A stretch of 64,000 nt of DNA. It comes from Paracyclopina nana (lineage: Eukaryota > Arthropoda > Copepoda > Cyclopoida > Cyclopettidae). Both the position numbers and the translations under genes were made by a program. The notes beneath the pieces are model-generated. The model was not told the origin of the DNA. It worked only from the letters and a program-made list of their open reading frames with translations, and did no database searches. This document shows positions 24,315 through 38,710 of this stretch, piece after piece. The stretch spans positions 2,728,001 to 2,792,000 of the forward strand of contig JAGUCH010000005.1 of NCBI GenBank assembly GCA_019096065.1, in the 5' to 3' direction. Within the stretch, counting starts at the first letter, position 1. Each line of letters starts with the position of its first letter.

Positions 24315-27300
24315 ATCAAAAAATGTCTATAATACCAGGCTTGAATGCACATTTTTATTTCCATATACTGGCTCCTCGTGACATGGATTCCGGCTCGGCT
24401 CAAAATTGAACTGTCACGACGCGATATGCGAAGAAGGGTTAGAAATGTTTTCATGCTAATGGAGCCCTTTCGACGTGTGGCAAAACTAATTAACCTCAGT
24501 TGCCCAGTAAATTATTGAGGCCGATAGACCGAGATTATTAATAGCACACTAGTTAAGCCAACTTAATTGCCATCAGACTCCTACTTTTTAACTACACTGG
24601 AGCTAAGATGAAACAGCCTGATACTCAGTGTATGAGTGACAATAAATTCCGAAAAGACACACGTTTGCATGTGTTATTGTATCAAGCTCCGCCCCACCAC
24701 ACGTTACTTGTTTTATCGTGTTTGGCACAGTGGGGGGAATAGAGTGCCTAATTACGTCAGCCATTTTTCATCACTCACCCTGCGTAAACGTGGTCAAAAC
24801 TATTACACACGTTTTACCAGTGCTTACAAGCTTGTAAGTGAAATTGCTTCTTTTTTCTGGGCCCTTTTTGAGAGTGCGCGCGTGAACACACACAATGCTA
24901 GTAATGGAAGTAGTAAAGAGATGGGGAAGTGTTGATAACCTCTCCCCAGCATGATCGTTTCTCCAGATTAGCGAGCCCAAATTGACAAGAGGAGCAAAGA
25001 TAGAATTACTACGTCGTCGTTCTGGCTGCTGCATGGGGACAGGGCGAAATTAAAAGAGATTCCACCGCCACCACGGGATTAACGCCACGCGAGCTCAGGA
25101 TTTCACATTTGTCTTGATCCCTTTGTGGCTTTGCAGATCCCATTTCAAGCTTATCAGGTGGCCATTTGATGCAATTTGTGCGCTCAGCCCATCACCCGAT
25201 TGAATATTCTTGGGGCGCGTGGGAAAACCAGCCAGCATTATTATGTACATTTCTTTTCACACCTTTCTTATGTTGCCAGTCTCTGCTAACTAATAATTGC
25301 GAGGTGAGTGGAGCAGCAGCCAATAATGACTTCTTTTCAATGGGCTTTTTCAGTCGCGCGCGGTGTCCTTTGAAAAGGTACCCAAAAGTCTCTCTGCGGG
25401 TGGTAAACTCTGTTCAATTGAGTTATTTTCAAGATGGAACATAATGAATGGGGGTCAATAATTTTTGATGTTTGCCCGACTGCTGCTGCTGCTGCCGAAA
25501 AATTAGCTCGACATAATGAAAGCTCGCGGCTCGCCTAAAGTTGTCAACAATCACGCCTGCCCTATTGATGATGGTCATTTATTCTATTTTTGACCTTCTT
25601 TTTCCTGCTGTTGTAGCAGCAGCAAATAATGGCAGATGTTTTTCTGCCTAATTCATCTCTCTCTCCACGTGCTAAACAGAATCAAGTGGGCCATGAAATC
25701 GTGAAATGAAATCCACATATGCCATTCATTTGTCTCAATTTGGAGGAGCTTTTTTGTCGTCTCAAAAATAATAATGACGACGAAGAGAGAGGAGTGGCAA
25801 TTGGGATGTGTGTAATTTCGGCCGCCAATGAAACTGTTTTCTTCTGGATAATCACGTACACGTAGCTTAGAGTCGTTTCTGCTAATGATGACGGATTGGT
25901 AAGGAAGGCAGTCATATACTTGTCTAATTCGAGTGCCTGGCAAACAATTACATTCCAATTTGTCCCACGTACGCCATATAGCTGTAAACTTTGAAAGTGA
26001 TACTGTATTTTTCTCCACGTTCCATTTCACCTCATTCCTTCACTTCTAAGTAGAAATAGTTTTGAGTAAAGATGACTTTTAATGAAATTTTGCTTGAGAT
26101 CTCGAGGAGGAAAAATGAAAATGTCACGACAATAGCGATGTAGTATATCTTAAAATTTATGAAGAGAGTGCAGCCTTGAGGAAATAAACGCATCGGCATT
26201 TTTGTGAAATCATCATGATGATGAGTGTGATTTGATGATTGCCGTTTCATTATTAGAGACGGTGGTTTCATTAGGTGTAGTAGTATGCAGTACCCTGTCA
26301 TTTAGTATCGTGATTTGAGCCCCCAAGCCAATGATTTATTACAGATTCCCTGCTTGTGAAACGACCACGTTCACGTTTCTTGTTTCCTTCTTCTGATCAA
26401 GTGATTAGGCGAAAAATTCCCATTTCAGCTGCGCTCGTCACGTGTCGCTTTTTCGTCACACATTTGCTAGTACTAGCAAAAGTGAAAGCAGTATAGGAGC
26501 GTGCTAATATTGAATGAAAACTACGACGTCAATTTTGTTAATGCGCCGTGATATTGGAGCCGTTCGCATGACCAAATTCTATATTCGTCACGATTCCGGA
26601 TGAAAACTGGTTGCTCATCTTGCTTTTTATTGTATTCTGTGATGGGGCTTCTCTCAGTTTTGCCTCGTGCTCCAATTATGCACATTTCGTCACGAGCTTG
26701 AATTCATGACGTTTATATGGTGAAGCTCCTACTGCTGTGGCAGATTGTTGCAGCGTGTGGATTTTCCCATGACTACTAGATTTGCCACGCAAAAGGGAAA
26801 TAAATTCAACTTGCATGTGACCTCCAAGAAAACGGACAATTTTATTTGTAGCACCACACTGTGGCCAGAACCAAAATCCCTCCAAAAATATTCTCTTTAA
26901 GTGGGCTCCTTTTCATGAATAACTCACTCCTTCTTATCTTTTTAATGAGATGAAAAATCAATCTTATGAACTTGATGCATCATCGTTCCATGGTAGCACT
27001 GAAGAAAGAGGCTGCAAAAAAAGTGTATCAAGAGTGAAGGGAAGCGTCTCATCAGAAGTGACACTGAAATTTCCTCTTCACCCCCTTCTTCTAAAAGTGG
27101 TTTTTTGAGCTTTGGCATGCTCGTTGTTGCATGCACTTTTTATCTGTCAGCCGCCCGAGAAAATTGAGTATGAGGAAATAATGTCACGAAATTCAAGTAT
27201 TTTGCATGTGTGTGTGTGTGCTATATCTATGCTGTGATTGCATACAATTAAGAGGGCGTCTTTTGAATTATGATCAAAGGAATATTGAGTAAATGCCCAT

Positions 27301-30300
27301 TATTTGAAGATGATGGTTTCGTGATCTAGATTTGATTTGTTTTATTTCCAGCGAGATCATCAAACTTTTCCCGGGAATGCGTGGCACATTTTCTAGGACT
27401 TGATGCCATACTCCACAAGATACAACATTTAACATACCGTGAAAATGTTGCTTTTCAGCCAGCAGCCTCCGAAATTGGTGGAAAACTAATTTTTATCTTT
27501 AAATAGCTTCTCAATTATCCGATTCTCGAAATGGAATTGAGAGAGGCTTTTGTGGGGAGAAAAGCCCACATGTGCAACCGCGTTTCCAATGATGGATGTT
27601 TTATGAGAAATGAGGCAGGAATTCGAAAACGAGACCACACATTGTAGTACTACGTGAAGCAGTGATAGTAGTAGCAGCAGCAGTCTATTTGCGAATCCGG
27701 GGAGAGGATTTCCTTGGAAGCTGAACTGAAATGGGTCCCCAGATTTATCTGGGAAATGGAAGTAGTACCATCCTTCGTTCACATAAGTCTTCGTTTATGC
27801 AAAGTGTATTACTGGATGGGTCCTAGATCCCAAGGTGTGATAGGACGCGCATAGGCGGCCTCAGCTATGCAAATTGACCGATTTCCATGCAAATTTGATT
27901 CCTATTCTATCGGTATCAATTTAAGCCAGGAATTTCGCCGTCGTCGTCGCCTTTGAGCAGGATCCTAAGAAAGCCGCCTTAATGCATTTTCGATCATGCA
28001 TTAATTATTGTGCGCTATACGCATGTTTCTCAAGTCAGCAGCCAGGGAACAGCACGTGTTTAGTAAGTTATTCTCACTGCTGAGGTCGAGAAATGATGAT
28101 AAATGGGGCGGGTGTGCAACGAGCACAGTCTTGCTGCTACTTCTATACTATACTGATCTTCAGCAAAAGGGGAGATCCTGTAGGCAAATTTAATGCCGTG
28201 GATAGGGGTAATTTACTTCTGCGGCTCATGCATAAGCCATGCTCGATCTGGTGGCCAGTGAAGAAGATCTTCTCTCGTAAAGTGGAATGGAAATGTGTTG
28301 GGTCATATACTCTGCCAAGCTCCTTTCATCGTGGTAAAAACTGTAAAGGCCTTCATAGGAAAAGAGCCCAGATGCTTTCATGCCTTTGAAAAATTGTTTA
28401 TAACCTCAGTCAATTTCATTTAGCATCATATCTTTGTTTTTCCAAGAAGCTTTTATGAGCCTAGTAATGCTATGATTGCCTCCAGGTCAATTCAGGGGAA
28501 AACTTGGATTCCAGGGGACTTGAGCAAAATGACATACCAAAAGAATAAAAAGCCATCTAGCTCGGTTTCTTCAAAAGAACTTTAGGTGAGTGTGAGTGTG
28601 TGCGTGGCAAGGAGGAACATTTACATGGGGATTTTCGGCTGGCTGCTGCCACTGTAGTACAACCACTTTTGCGACAGATGAGAGTTTGATCCCTCCAAAA
28701 TGCCCGCCCATTTTCGCCAGGGGGAATACCAACCACTTTATGGCAGTGCAACACAAAAAGTTATCCTTGTTAATAGGCCTCATTACAGTCTATCAGCATT
28801 CAGAGCCATTTTCCAAAGCCATGATTATGATGGACTTCTTCTCCTTGGCTGAGGATTGGTGAGACGCAGATGGAATATAGGATGAGAATTCTGCTCCCGC
28901 AAGCGGCTTTCACTTTCCCCCTTGTAGTCGCATGGTCTTGAGATCCCCAATTGAGGGAGAGATGACATAACTGCAGATTGAGAAACGAGAGACCTCCCCT
29001 ATTACACATGAGCTGCTGTAGCAGCGAGGAGAAAGCAAGTGCCACACCACAAACCAGATTACAAATCACACCTTCAAATCCCCCAGCCACCCTACTACTG
29101 CACTGTACCACTGAAATAGCTCACGAGTCTTATTATTCTTGGCTGTTGCCAGACAGTTAGATAGAATATTCATGCTCATACCGAAGGGGAAACGGAAAAA
29201 ATCGAGCACCGGATGATTTGTTTACAATCTTGTTTTTCCGCTCTGGTGAAAAGGGACAAAAGGTGGTAGAAAACGCCTATACGCTATATACAAAAAGTGC
29301 ATTTTTACTAGCTTTGATGGATATGATTGATTGTAATGTTCACAAAAAAGGCTAAAACAAACATGTGTTTTGCGACGGAAAAAAATCAGATGATTTTTTA
29401 AAAAAAACTGATTGCAATATGCTACTTTTCGCGCGCAATTCGATGGTTATTTCAGCTCGGCAATCAATTTAACATCCCTTTTTTGGCACAAAAAGCTTGA
29501 GAGGTGCAAATTTTTTCACATGACTAATGTCAAGCAGTTGAGGAGAGATGCAAAAAATAAAACTATGTCCTTTATACTTTTGACCGGCGATCGAGCGTTA
29601 TTAAAAGAAAAGGAAAAAGGCTCTCATATTCAGCAAGTCACTCAATCACAAAGCACGAAAGCTTTATCGATCATTGAAAAGCCACTTTTTTGGCTCGTGT
29701 TTCTGGCCAAATTTTTCTATTGGTTCCTAGACTTGCCTGAATTGTGCATGAGCCTTGTAATAGCCACAGCAGTACATACCTCTCGTCATGCAGCAATGTC
29801 ATAAATGTAATATGTGGGGGCTACCGTGCAAAGCAAATACGTGGTGACATTTTCCACGCAAACAAATAATCACGACAGCCTTGACTGGCCTTTGGGGACC
29901 AATCAATTATGCTTCTTTACGGCAAGGCCATCATTATTTCACTTTGGAATGCCAATCACACCATTTGCGACATAATGAGCTAATAGGGCAACATATGGGG
30001 CACAAACGCCCACTCCAACAAGAGAGAAGTAGTAGTAGTAGTACATGATTCCTGGTCACTAGAAAGTCACCCAAAATGGCCAGCTAAACTCTGCACCACA
30101 CTATGAGCCATCTGTTAGTTCATCTAGAACAAAGGCTCCAATGCGTCTCTCCCGCTCCACAATGGGGCTCAATTTAACACATAATTCTTCCAGCCATAAC
30201 AATTTGCCCTCATTACATCTGAATGCGCTTTTTTTGTCATCTCCATAAGCATTAGTTAGGGATTATTCGGGAGAAAAAAAGCTTTTATTTGTATCAGAAT

Positions 30301-33300
30301 CATCTGTTATAGTATTTTGATTTTCAGGGCGTAATAGGCCCCATAGTGCACTGCGGTTTCCGAGGCTGGTAGCCAGTGCAGCAATTTTCACGCCATGATC
30401 TTCTCCTGGTAGCTGGTATACTATAGTAGTTATCAACAGATTTTTGATAGCCTCATCTTTCTTCATTTCTCATATGCAGTGTGTGGGATTACCTTTGGGA
30501 GCACCTCTGACAGCTTTCAGACAACTCTCCGAGTCCCAGACCTAATTCAATACAAAATTATTTTCCAACCATGCAGTATAGGAGAAGATGATGATCATCA
30601 CCAGCTGTAGTGGTGAGAGGCTCCCATCTTTTTTCCATCTAGGTTGGGGAAAATGAACCCCTATCTATCTCAGCAGACTCTCTGGAGATCATAAAACCGC
30701 CAAAACTACTTTTGCCAACAGCTCCATGCATGCACCACCAGCTGAGGCCTAGGCGAAACTTTCAATAACAATCTACTAGCAGTATCTGGAGTAAAAAGTG
30801 GGGGAAAAGAATTAGGCAATCATGAGCAGGCTTTCTATTACTGCTGTGCCATGAACCTTTAAACTCCATTGTTCATATCTATTTTAATAGGAAAACTCCC
30901 CAGAGTGCCAAAGCAATCTAGGAAGGTTGGTGCTTGCAGATAGAAAACGTGCTGCTCCACTTCTTTCAAAGTTCGCTAGCTGCCATATCTCCGTAGTAAA
31001 AATGAATTTAAGACTACTCTACTGTATGCTAGTTTGTGCATTGAAATTACACGTGATGTAATGCATCAATTTGATGATATTGCTTATCAGATGCTTATAC
31101 CCATGTTCTCACGAGCCGGCGCATACCGATTTTCAAATTAGTATGGGAGGACATCACGACCATGTGAAATGACACACGATTAAGGGGGGCTTAGTCATGA
31201 TGATAACACAGATGAGGATCATATGATGATAGGAGGAGGCATTTGATTAATCCGAGTAGATGATGATGATGCCAAGACATAATATTTATCAAGATGGATT
31301 CACTGCCCTTGAGCATGGAAACATTCCTCCTCTCGAATGACCAAATGATGATGTTCTCATCAAAATTCCAAGTTTGTCAGCTGAGTGTCACAACTCGAGC
31401 TGAGCAACGTGCTGGTGACTCGTGAATCTCTCTACATATATAGGCAGTTTCCTTATTTAATTTTTCGTTCTCCAGACCAAAATTCCTCAAGTTGCGTTTC
31501 CGTTGCCTTCAGCCAGCAACAATTCATTACTGACATTCTCACTTGGCCAAATTAGCTCATGGTGGTTCTAGATTGAGTTGTTGCGGCTCAGATACTATTT
31601 CTGCCCCCTGAGGGCTGGTGGTGCTCCAGATCTTGGTTAAATTTGAAATTGATTTAGTACTTAGCCGGGATGACCATGATTTGAGCACCACTTGATTTAG
31701 GGAAGCTGCTGCTGGCTTGGTATGATGATAATACCCATACAGTAGTGGTAGTGAATTCGACACGTTGTAATGGCTCAAGGGTAAAGGAATGCGCCTAAAA
31801 ACTCTCGAGACAGTTTTTGATATGAGATGCTGCTCTACTGAAAATTAATTACAGAGCACAGTATTAAAAAACAAAAAATTGAGCTTGTATGACACATTTA
31901 TGAAGACTTTTTCAGATAGTTTGGTTGGATGAGGTGGGATCTTTTACAGTTGAGGTCTCTATCAGAGGCAATGAAGACGTCTGGGCACGTCTTGGGAAAA
32001 AAGCTGTGGAAATAAAAATCACCACTTGACACTGACACCTGCCTGCATGGGATTTTCCGAGATACAATATATGTACAATATCATAAAGAGTAAGATTAAT
32101 GAGCTTCTCTTCCATGACATTTCACTTCTAAGTCATAATACTTAAATATCTCTAGCCAGTGCAGTGCAGAGATTGGCTCTGACATTTATTTGGCCATATT
32201 TTGCCATGCCCAAAATTGAACGTGCAAGTTATGTATAAGCATGCTATGGCAATCAGCGATTGAAATGGCTGACGGCATTCATGCATGCAAGACCAAGGAG
32301 GTGATAATATTGAATACCAAGTGGGATATTGGCTGGGATGATGTATGGCCATAAAAACGAGCCCGCTTCAAGAGAGGACTCAATCCCTCTTTTTCACCTG
32401 CACCTTGCTAGCTGCCCAGGTTTTCTAATTCTTTTCATCATCCAATCTAATGGCAGAGGAAAACTTTCAAAGACTCAAATGCTTGAAATTCTCTTCCAGA
32501 AAGATCCTTTGTGGGGACAAAAGTTAACCTCGCTTTTTCCTTCAGTGCATAAAAACTAGTTTAATCCGAATTTTCATAATTGTGGGCTTTATGCTCTATT
32601 TTTGGCGTTTTCCTGCAGAAAACGCGCAGTTTCTAAATGCCACAAGTGAATAACTGAAAGGCAGCTGACAAAATCAATTTCCGCCAAGTCCGCCCGTGGA
32701 CAGAGCTAGCCATGCTGAAAAAACTGCTTGCTCAGCAAGGAGCCGTGTCAATTTCAGCTGCAGTGAATGACCCAAAATAAGGTGTGGTGTGCCGAGGAAT
32801 GCGGTGATCAAGATGGTGTCGCGTTAAATGGGGGTGAAAAAAGTGGTCTGACCGGGCTTTAAAAAGAAGTCTTTGGCATGCGGCCTGTAGCTCAGTGATG
32901 AAGCCATCGTTTGTAAGTCAGGCTTGAAGTGGGTAATGATATGGACGTAGGCAAGTTGCGCGCGGCCGCGCTCCCTCGGTCTTCATACTTGGTATACAGC
33001 GAGTGAAGAATCCTATATTCCATTGGCCAAAGTTCCAATAGGCATGATGATGAGCGTGCCATGATGCAGCAGTTGGCCAACCCTCTGATTTGTCCGGGAT
33101 GATGGGGATCAGAGCAGCCCCGACGTCAAATAAATCATTTTGCTCATTACTTGCCACGTCAAGGAAGGTGTCTGGCCCTGCTCATGCACCTAATGAATTG
33201 CTCCATGCTAGCTGCCAGATCCGCTGCCACAGATGAGCAGGCCCCCAAGATAGATTGGCAGACACACGAGGAGCTGTCATTAGTTCTGTTTATAATTTCT

Positions 33301-36300
33301 CCTACCATGCATAGACCAGTGCGGAAATCTAGCGCTTTGAAATGAGTTAATTATAAATGGGCACAGCTCAATTTTAGGGTGATGGAATGAGTCTCAGGTA
33401 GTTGTGGTTGCTGGATCCAAGCTAATTTAATCGCGGCCATAAACCATACTCTGAAGCCATGTGTCTTGTGATCAATTTCACGCGGTCCACCCCCTCACAA
33501 AGTGTGTAGCTATTTTATAGATATGCATCCAATCTCCATGCTCTGGCTCCACCGCCACAGATGGAATGCAGATCGAAAAATGTATTTGATGGTCAATAGT
33601 CAAAGCCAAATATGCTGGCTGCTCCAAGATTGGAAACTACTTTCAGCCATGTTTGGAAGAAACCAATTATTGCTGGAAACCCCCAAGTTGAGGTCTTCAT
33701 TGAGTGGATTTTCACACCTGCTGCTCACGTTGCACTTGATGACGGTCAAATGAATTAGTGAGAAAGAAGCCGACGCAACAACAGCCATAACAACAACATA
33801 ATTTGCCCACACCAATCATTGTTTCTCTGCCACCTCCTATTCTCTCATAGAATTCGCCAAACCGTCTCCAATTTACTAAGAAATGAACATATTCCAAGGT
33901 ATTATTATGATGTCATAAATGGATGATGATTTGCCTAGTGATAGGCATAGTTCAAGGCAAGATGTGATGTAATACATATACGTATTTAGCTAGAGAGTAA
34001 TTTTGTATTCTCGGTATTTAAATTATTGAGGAGGAGAAATCTCCGAGAAATGGCGTAATTTTTCGGTAGAGAAGGTTACTTTGCGAGTTTTGTAGTATTT
34101 TGGTGAATTCCAACATTCAAAAGTTTTTGGATTGAAGAGGAAATCGGCGGACAAAAGCCAGTCATTTGCAATGAGAGAAACTGGCTAATGCGCGATGATG
34201 AACTTATCCGTCACGCTCTGACAGATTGTGGCCAATGGTCTATGGTCAAAAGTATCTTTTTCCGTGTGGCATTTGTCAGTTGAGCGAGTAACTTCTAATT
34301 TTCATTGGTCGGCCTTTTCATTATCGTGTCATTTCCCATGTCCTGTTGAAATTGATGATGGTGGTATCTAATTCAAAAAGTCCCGCGTTTGAGCTACCAG
34401 CTAAAAAGGCGGGAAAATTCAAAACAATAATGGCGCAGCAGGAGGAGTGATGTAAACATTGCCTTTTTCCCCGGTGTAAAGAGGTGAGGAGTAAGACTTT
34501 AACATGATGATGATCTGGGTGCGAATTCCATTTGATGGCTAGCTGAGGATCGCGTTGGCTCCAAGATTGATGAGTCTCCCCTGCTGGGTTTCAACACCTC
34601 CTCTTCAACACCCGCTGAGCCAAGCAGTCCCTGGAAGTACTCACAACATGTGAATAATGCTGCCAACCAAGAAACAAACCCCCTCCACTCACTTAACTGA
34701 CCGTATCACATCTTCATCCAAACTTCATACAACGTGCTGCTAACTTTGAAATTTACTGTTTATTGCTGAGATCAATTCGGAGCTAAACACTCTCAACAGG
34801 GGATGGTACAAAAAAGAAGCCCCTTTTTTCCACAAGCTTTAGCAAAAAATGATCTATTTGTAATAAATCAAGGTTGTCCAAACAAAGAGAAGCCTTATGC
34901 CCTGTTCATATATATTTTTGAAATATCGTTCAAGATACGCATGTCGAGTCTTCAGGCTTTAGCATGTTAGCATGTTGCAAAATTAGGTTACCCAAATCAG
35001 GAAAAAAGCATGATTAAACTTAAAATTCAACTTATGGCTTCGATTCTCAAAGAAAGTGAATTTTTTCAAAGAGATGACCGATATGCAGCATATGAAAACG
35101 TTACTCAGTCTTTTTCAGCCTTAGCTGATCTTGCTGGTTGATTTATTTTAAAAAGACAATTTTTCTTTACCATGATTGCATTCTTGTGGACATGACAAGG
35201 CCTAATGAGGGTTTATTTTCGACGAAGTTGTGGGCAGCCTTTTATATGGGGCTTCAATGGATCATTTCGACAAACTCCCGTAATTTCAGATTTTGGCTTC
35301 ATGTGACCTCAATTTTAAAAGGCTTGATTATTCTGGCTGAATTCCAAGCAATACTAAAATAGGCCTTGCTTTTCAAGGGCAGCTGACTGACCACTAGGGC
35401 AGTAAATCTGTTGCTCACTTCGTCACAGTGGGGGCTAACTAGCTGCCAAATGGATTTTGAGTGCGCCACTTTGGAGGGCTTTTGCCCCAGTGTATGCAAC
35501 CAGCCGACATAGCTCGTCTTAAAAGAAACTTTTGTCGGCCGTGAATAGTTTTGGCACCAAGGGGCTACTCATCTTGCTTTTCCATTTACAAAGTTACCTC
35601 ATGGCCAATAAGTCTGTCACTTTCATGACTAAAGTTGCTTGCACAGCAAGATAACAGTGACCGACAGCCCAATTTCAATTTCACCGCATTCTTTCTTGGC
35701 ATTCCTCTACGAAGTTACTATTATATGGCGCAAAAATGCTGCGAGAAGAACATGCTGCTTTTTTGCCATGTGGTCTCAATGTTCGGTGGGTAAATCCCAT
35801 GGCAAATCAAGTCTATACATCCATAATTCATTGGGTCATTTCTCCTGCTGAATGAATTCGGTACGCGCATCATGATGATGCATGCTCGCTTAAAAGGCCA
35901 TTATACAGCGCGCATGTTGTTATGATTGCGCGGTTTATTGGCCATATGTGGAATTCCGCCATATTCAGCATGAAATGAACGTATATAGTATACGCGCGGT
36001 ATTAAATTAGAAGATAAGTCTCATTTCCATATCACCACCATGTAGTGTAGCAGGACAACGAGCGTACCACTACTATTTTATTTGCCAACAACATTTTCTT
36101 TTCCCCCTTATAGTAATTTGCTTGGTGATCCCCAAGGGGCTCATGTTTTTGCCAGCTAATCCGACCACATTTGGAATGGGGATCTACTCCAGATAGAAGT
36201 GCGTACAGCGCGCGCACTGATTTTCAGGGTCTTAGGACAAATGTGTGACAATCCCTAATGATTTCCATGTAATGAGCTGGAGATGGATGATGACGACAAC

Positions 36301-38279
36301 GACTTTCTTCGACGTCCACGCCCAAGGGACGATGAACCAGCTGCCAAAAATCACCGCACCGAGTCGCACAAAAAATGGCCGCTTGCCATTGACTGAAAAA
36401 CTGTAAGCAAAATGCCCGCATGAGTCTTGCAGAATTGTATAATTACACTGAGCCAATCACTGAAATGTGTGCACTGAGATTTGGAGTTTTGCAGGGGGAA
36501 GCGGAAAAATTTGGGGTCATATCAAGGTGAATCAAATATGAAATTAGCGAGGAATTTAAGGTACTCTACACGAGTAATTAAGCTAATATTATTTGCATTT
36601 TGGGGGTGCAGTAATAGGAGTAGTAGCATGCATGATTTTCACGGGACTTATGTCAGGTATGGTATAGAAAAAAAGATGATTGATGTAGACACTACAAAAG
36701 TGGCACAAAAGTCGCGGTGGGGTAATATCACGCAATATTATTATCATCATCCATACAGTAGAGGCAGAAGTAGGAAACAATGCATGTCGTGAATATTTGT
36801 TGAAATGCAAAAGACAATTTTCATCTTGAACTTTGGACCCGATTTTTTTCGCACGCCATCTTGACAACTTCACAAATTCATGGTTTTTGCCACCAAAAGC
36901 AATACAATTTCGGCCGAGGAGTAGGATTGCGTGAAAAGGAACTGACGAAAGAGAAAATGTCTTATGAATGCTGTCTTGGCATGCTAATATTTTACGCCAT
37001 TATTACCATTGTTATGCTCACCAATATACTATGCTCTATATGATTGCTATATGTATAATATTGTGGCAATACATTGCAGCATGTAAGGTCAGATATCTGG
37101 AATTCCTTCTGATTGCTGAGCATAAATTATGAACGGGCTAATTAAGAGGGAACCAGCTCCACATTACTGGGGCAATTTATGATACGCTCCTCCATTATTG
37201 CTAAAGAGACAGCAATTTTCCATTTAAAAGCCACCTTATTATGTGGTTTTTTTTTCTTTTTTTTAAAGCCTCCCCCATACGTTTCTATCTAAATAGTGGG
37301 CATCTTCTTGAGAAACCTAATTAGACTTTTTGAAAAGCCAGCAAAAATGTCACTTTCAACCTGTAAGTGTGTCCTTCTTTCTCTTCAGAGAGCAGCTGAC
37401 TGATGAAATATATGTCCTGTTATTTTTTTCGCGCAAAACTTCATTCATTTAAAGACAAATAGATAGATGACAAGTCGCAAACAATTTGTCCGGATGCGAT
37501 GAAGTGCGACCAGACCATTTCCATACTGCAATGCTAGTATACACGCGCAGACAAGCAGCTGATGAAGTTGGAGTTGTTGGAGGTGTTGGCAAACAATTTG
37601 TCATTGGCGGAAATGAGTTTCTCATTATTGAGACCGATAATGTTCTTTGGCATCTGGAACAATGCCAGTAACTAGCAATAATTATATTCCAATAAAAGAA
37701 GCAGTCGCTCATATGGAATCAATACGTAATCCGATTCTCCGGAAGCGTTTCAAAAAAGAAAAATCTAATTGGGAGTAATTAATTAATGTCACTCAGAATT
37801 GTGATTAATGTAGTTGGTTAGACGCGCGAGTTCCCAAGTTTTTTAAGCTTGCACCCGCGCGATGCACGTTGAAGCCACAATGAGGCAGAATGGCAGTAAA
37901 AGTGCGCCACTTTAGGTGTCACATCCGGAATCACCTCACTGTGGCCAACGCAATGAATAAATTAGAAATCAGCTCACTGATGATTTTCCTCTGATTACCA
38001 TGAGATCAAAAGAAATTTTGGCACGGCTAGTTGAAATGCACTGCTGCCTTCCATCAATTTGGCGGTGTATACTACTACAACGTACTATACTATAAAAGTT
38101 GGCAATAAAAAAGAAGGCTGCAGGAGGTGAGGTGTGAGAGCCATTTACATTCTACGTGGACAAGGCCTCGTAAAAAAAGGCCATAAATGGCGCTCCTCCT
38201 TTGGCTATTATTGGCCATCTTTGAATGCCGAATTTTTCCTGGCCAGGCTGTTAATTGAAGCAGGTCATTAGGGTGAAAT

Positions 38280-38400
38280 GATGACGAGGCGGAGCAGGTT
38301 GGCGGGAATGGCGGCCGGTCGTCGGCGGAATCGTCGACGATGGTGGCGGCGAACAGCGAGTCGCGCTCCTAGTTGAACAGCAGGCTGCTGCTCATGATGT
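38280..38400. promoter_or_regulatory. GC-rich patch upstream of unc-4 copy B
   Basis: A CpG- and GC-rich stretch in an otherwise AT-rich region, ending about 310 bp before the proposed start of copy B. It could be promoter or 5' UTR. A minus-strand frame across it has coding-like third-position GC but is cut by a TAG, so I do not call a gene. Confidence 0.35.
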
Positions 38401-38710
38401 AGTTGCAGCAGCAGCAGTAGTAGTAAAAATCAAGTGAGAGAAACTCTCCGCCTTGTTGAAGAAGTGACTTACGATTTGACAAGTCAGTCGGTACCCAGAC
38501 CTCGGCCGGATCAGTCCACACACATACCATATAAGTGAATCCACATTGAGTACCCATATATATACATATATATGCGTAAGAAGGCCTATTAGTCGGTACT
38601 GAGCCAGAGCCACCTCCAAAATAGCTATCAAACTGTATTCGCCACCCTCGCCGCCACCCGTGGGTGGCCACTCCCTGGCACGCCCGCAGACCATCAGGCC
38701 CACGCCCACC

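Larger units (their letters stand above)
19690..38710. other. Gene-free half of the inter-unc-4 region
   Basis: About 19 kb upstream of unc-4 copy B. I find no supported coding gene; open frames are short and isolated. It contains the perfect hairpin at 24229-24314, short simple repeats such as (TG)7 at 27207-27220 and (AGT)5 at 21020-21036 and 30028-30042, and a GC-rich patch at about 38280-38400 shortly upstream of copy B. The 5' UTR and promoter of copy B should be in the last kilobase. Confidence 0.6.

Noticed and set aside
29412-29804. 130-codon plus-strand frame
   Set aside because: Single isolated frame without homologous features or splice partners.
32881-32955. tRNA-like start (TAGCTCAGTGATG, similar to a D-arm)
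   Set aside because: No matching T-arm (GGTTCGA-type) or acceptor stem could be formed.
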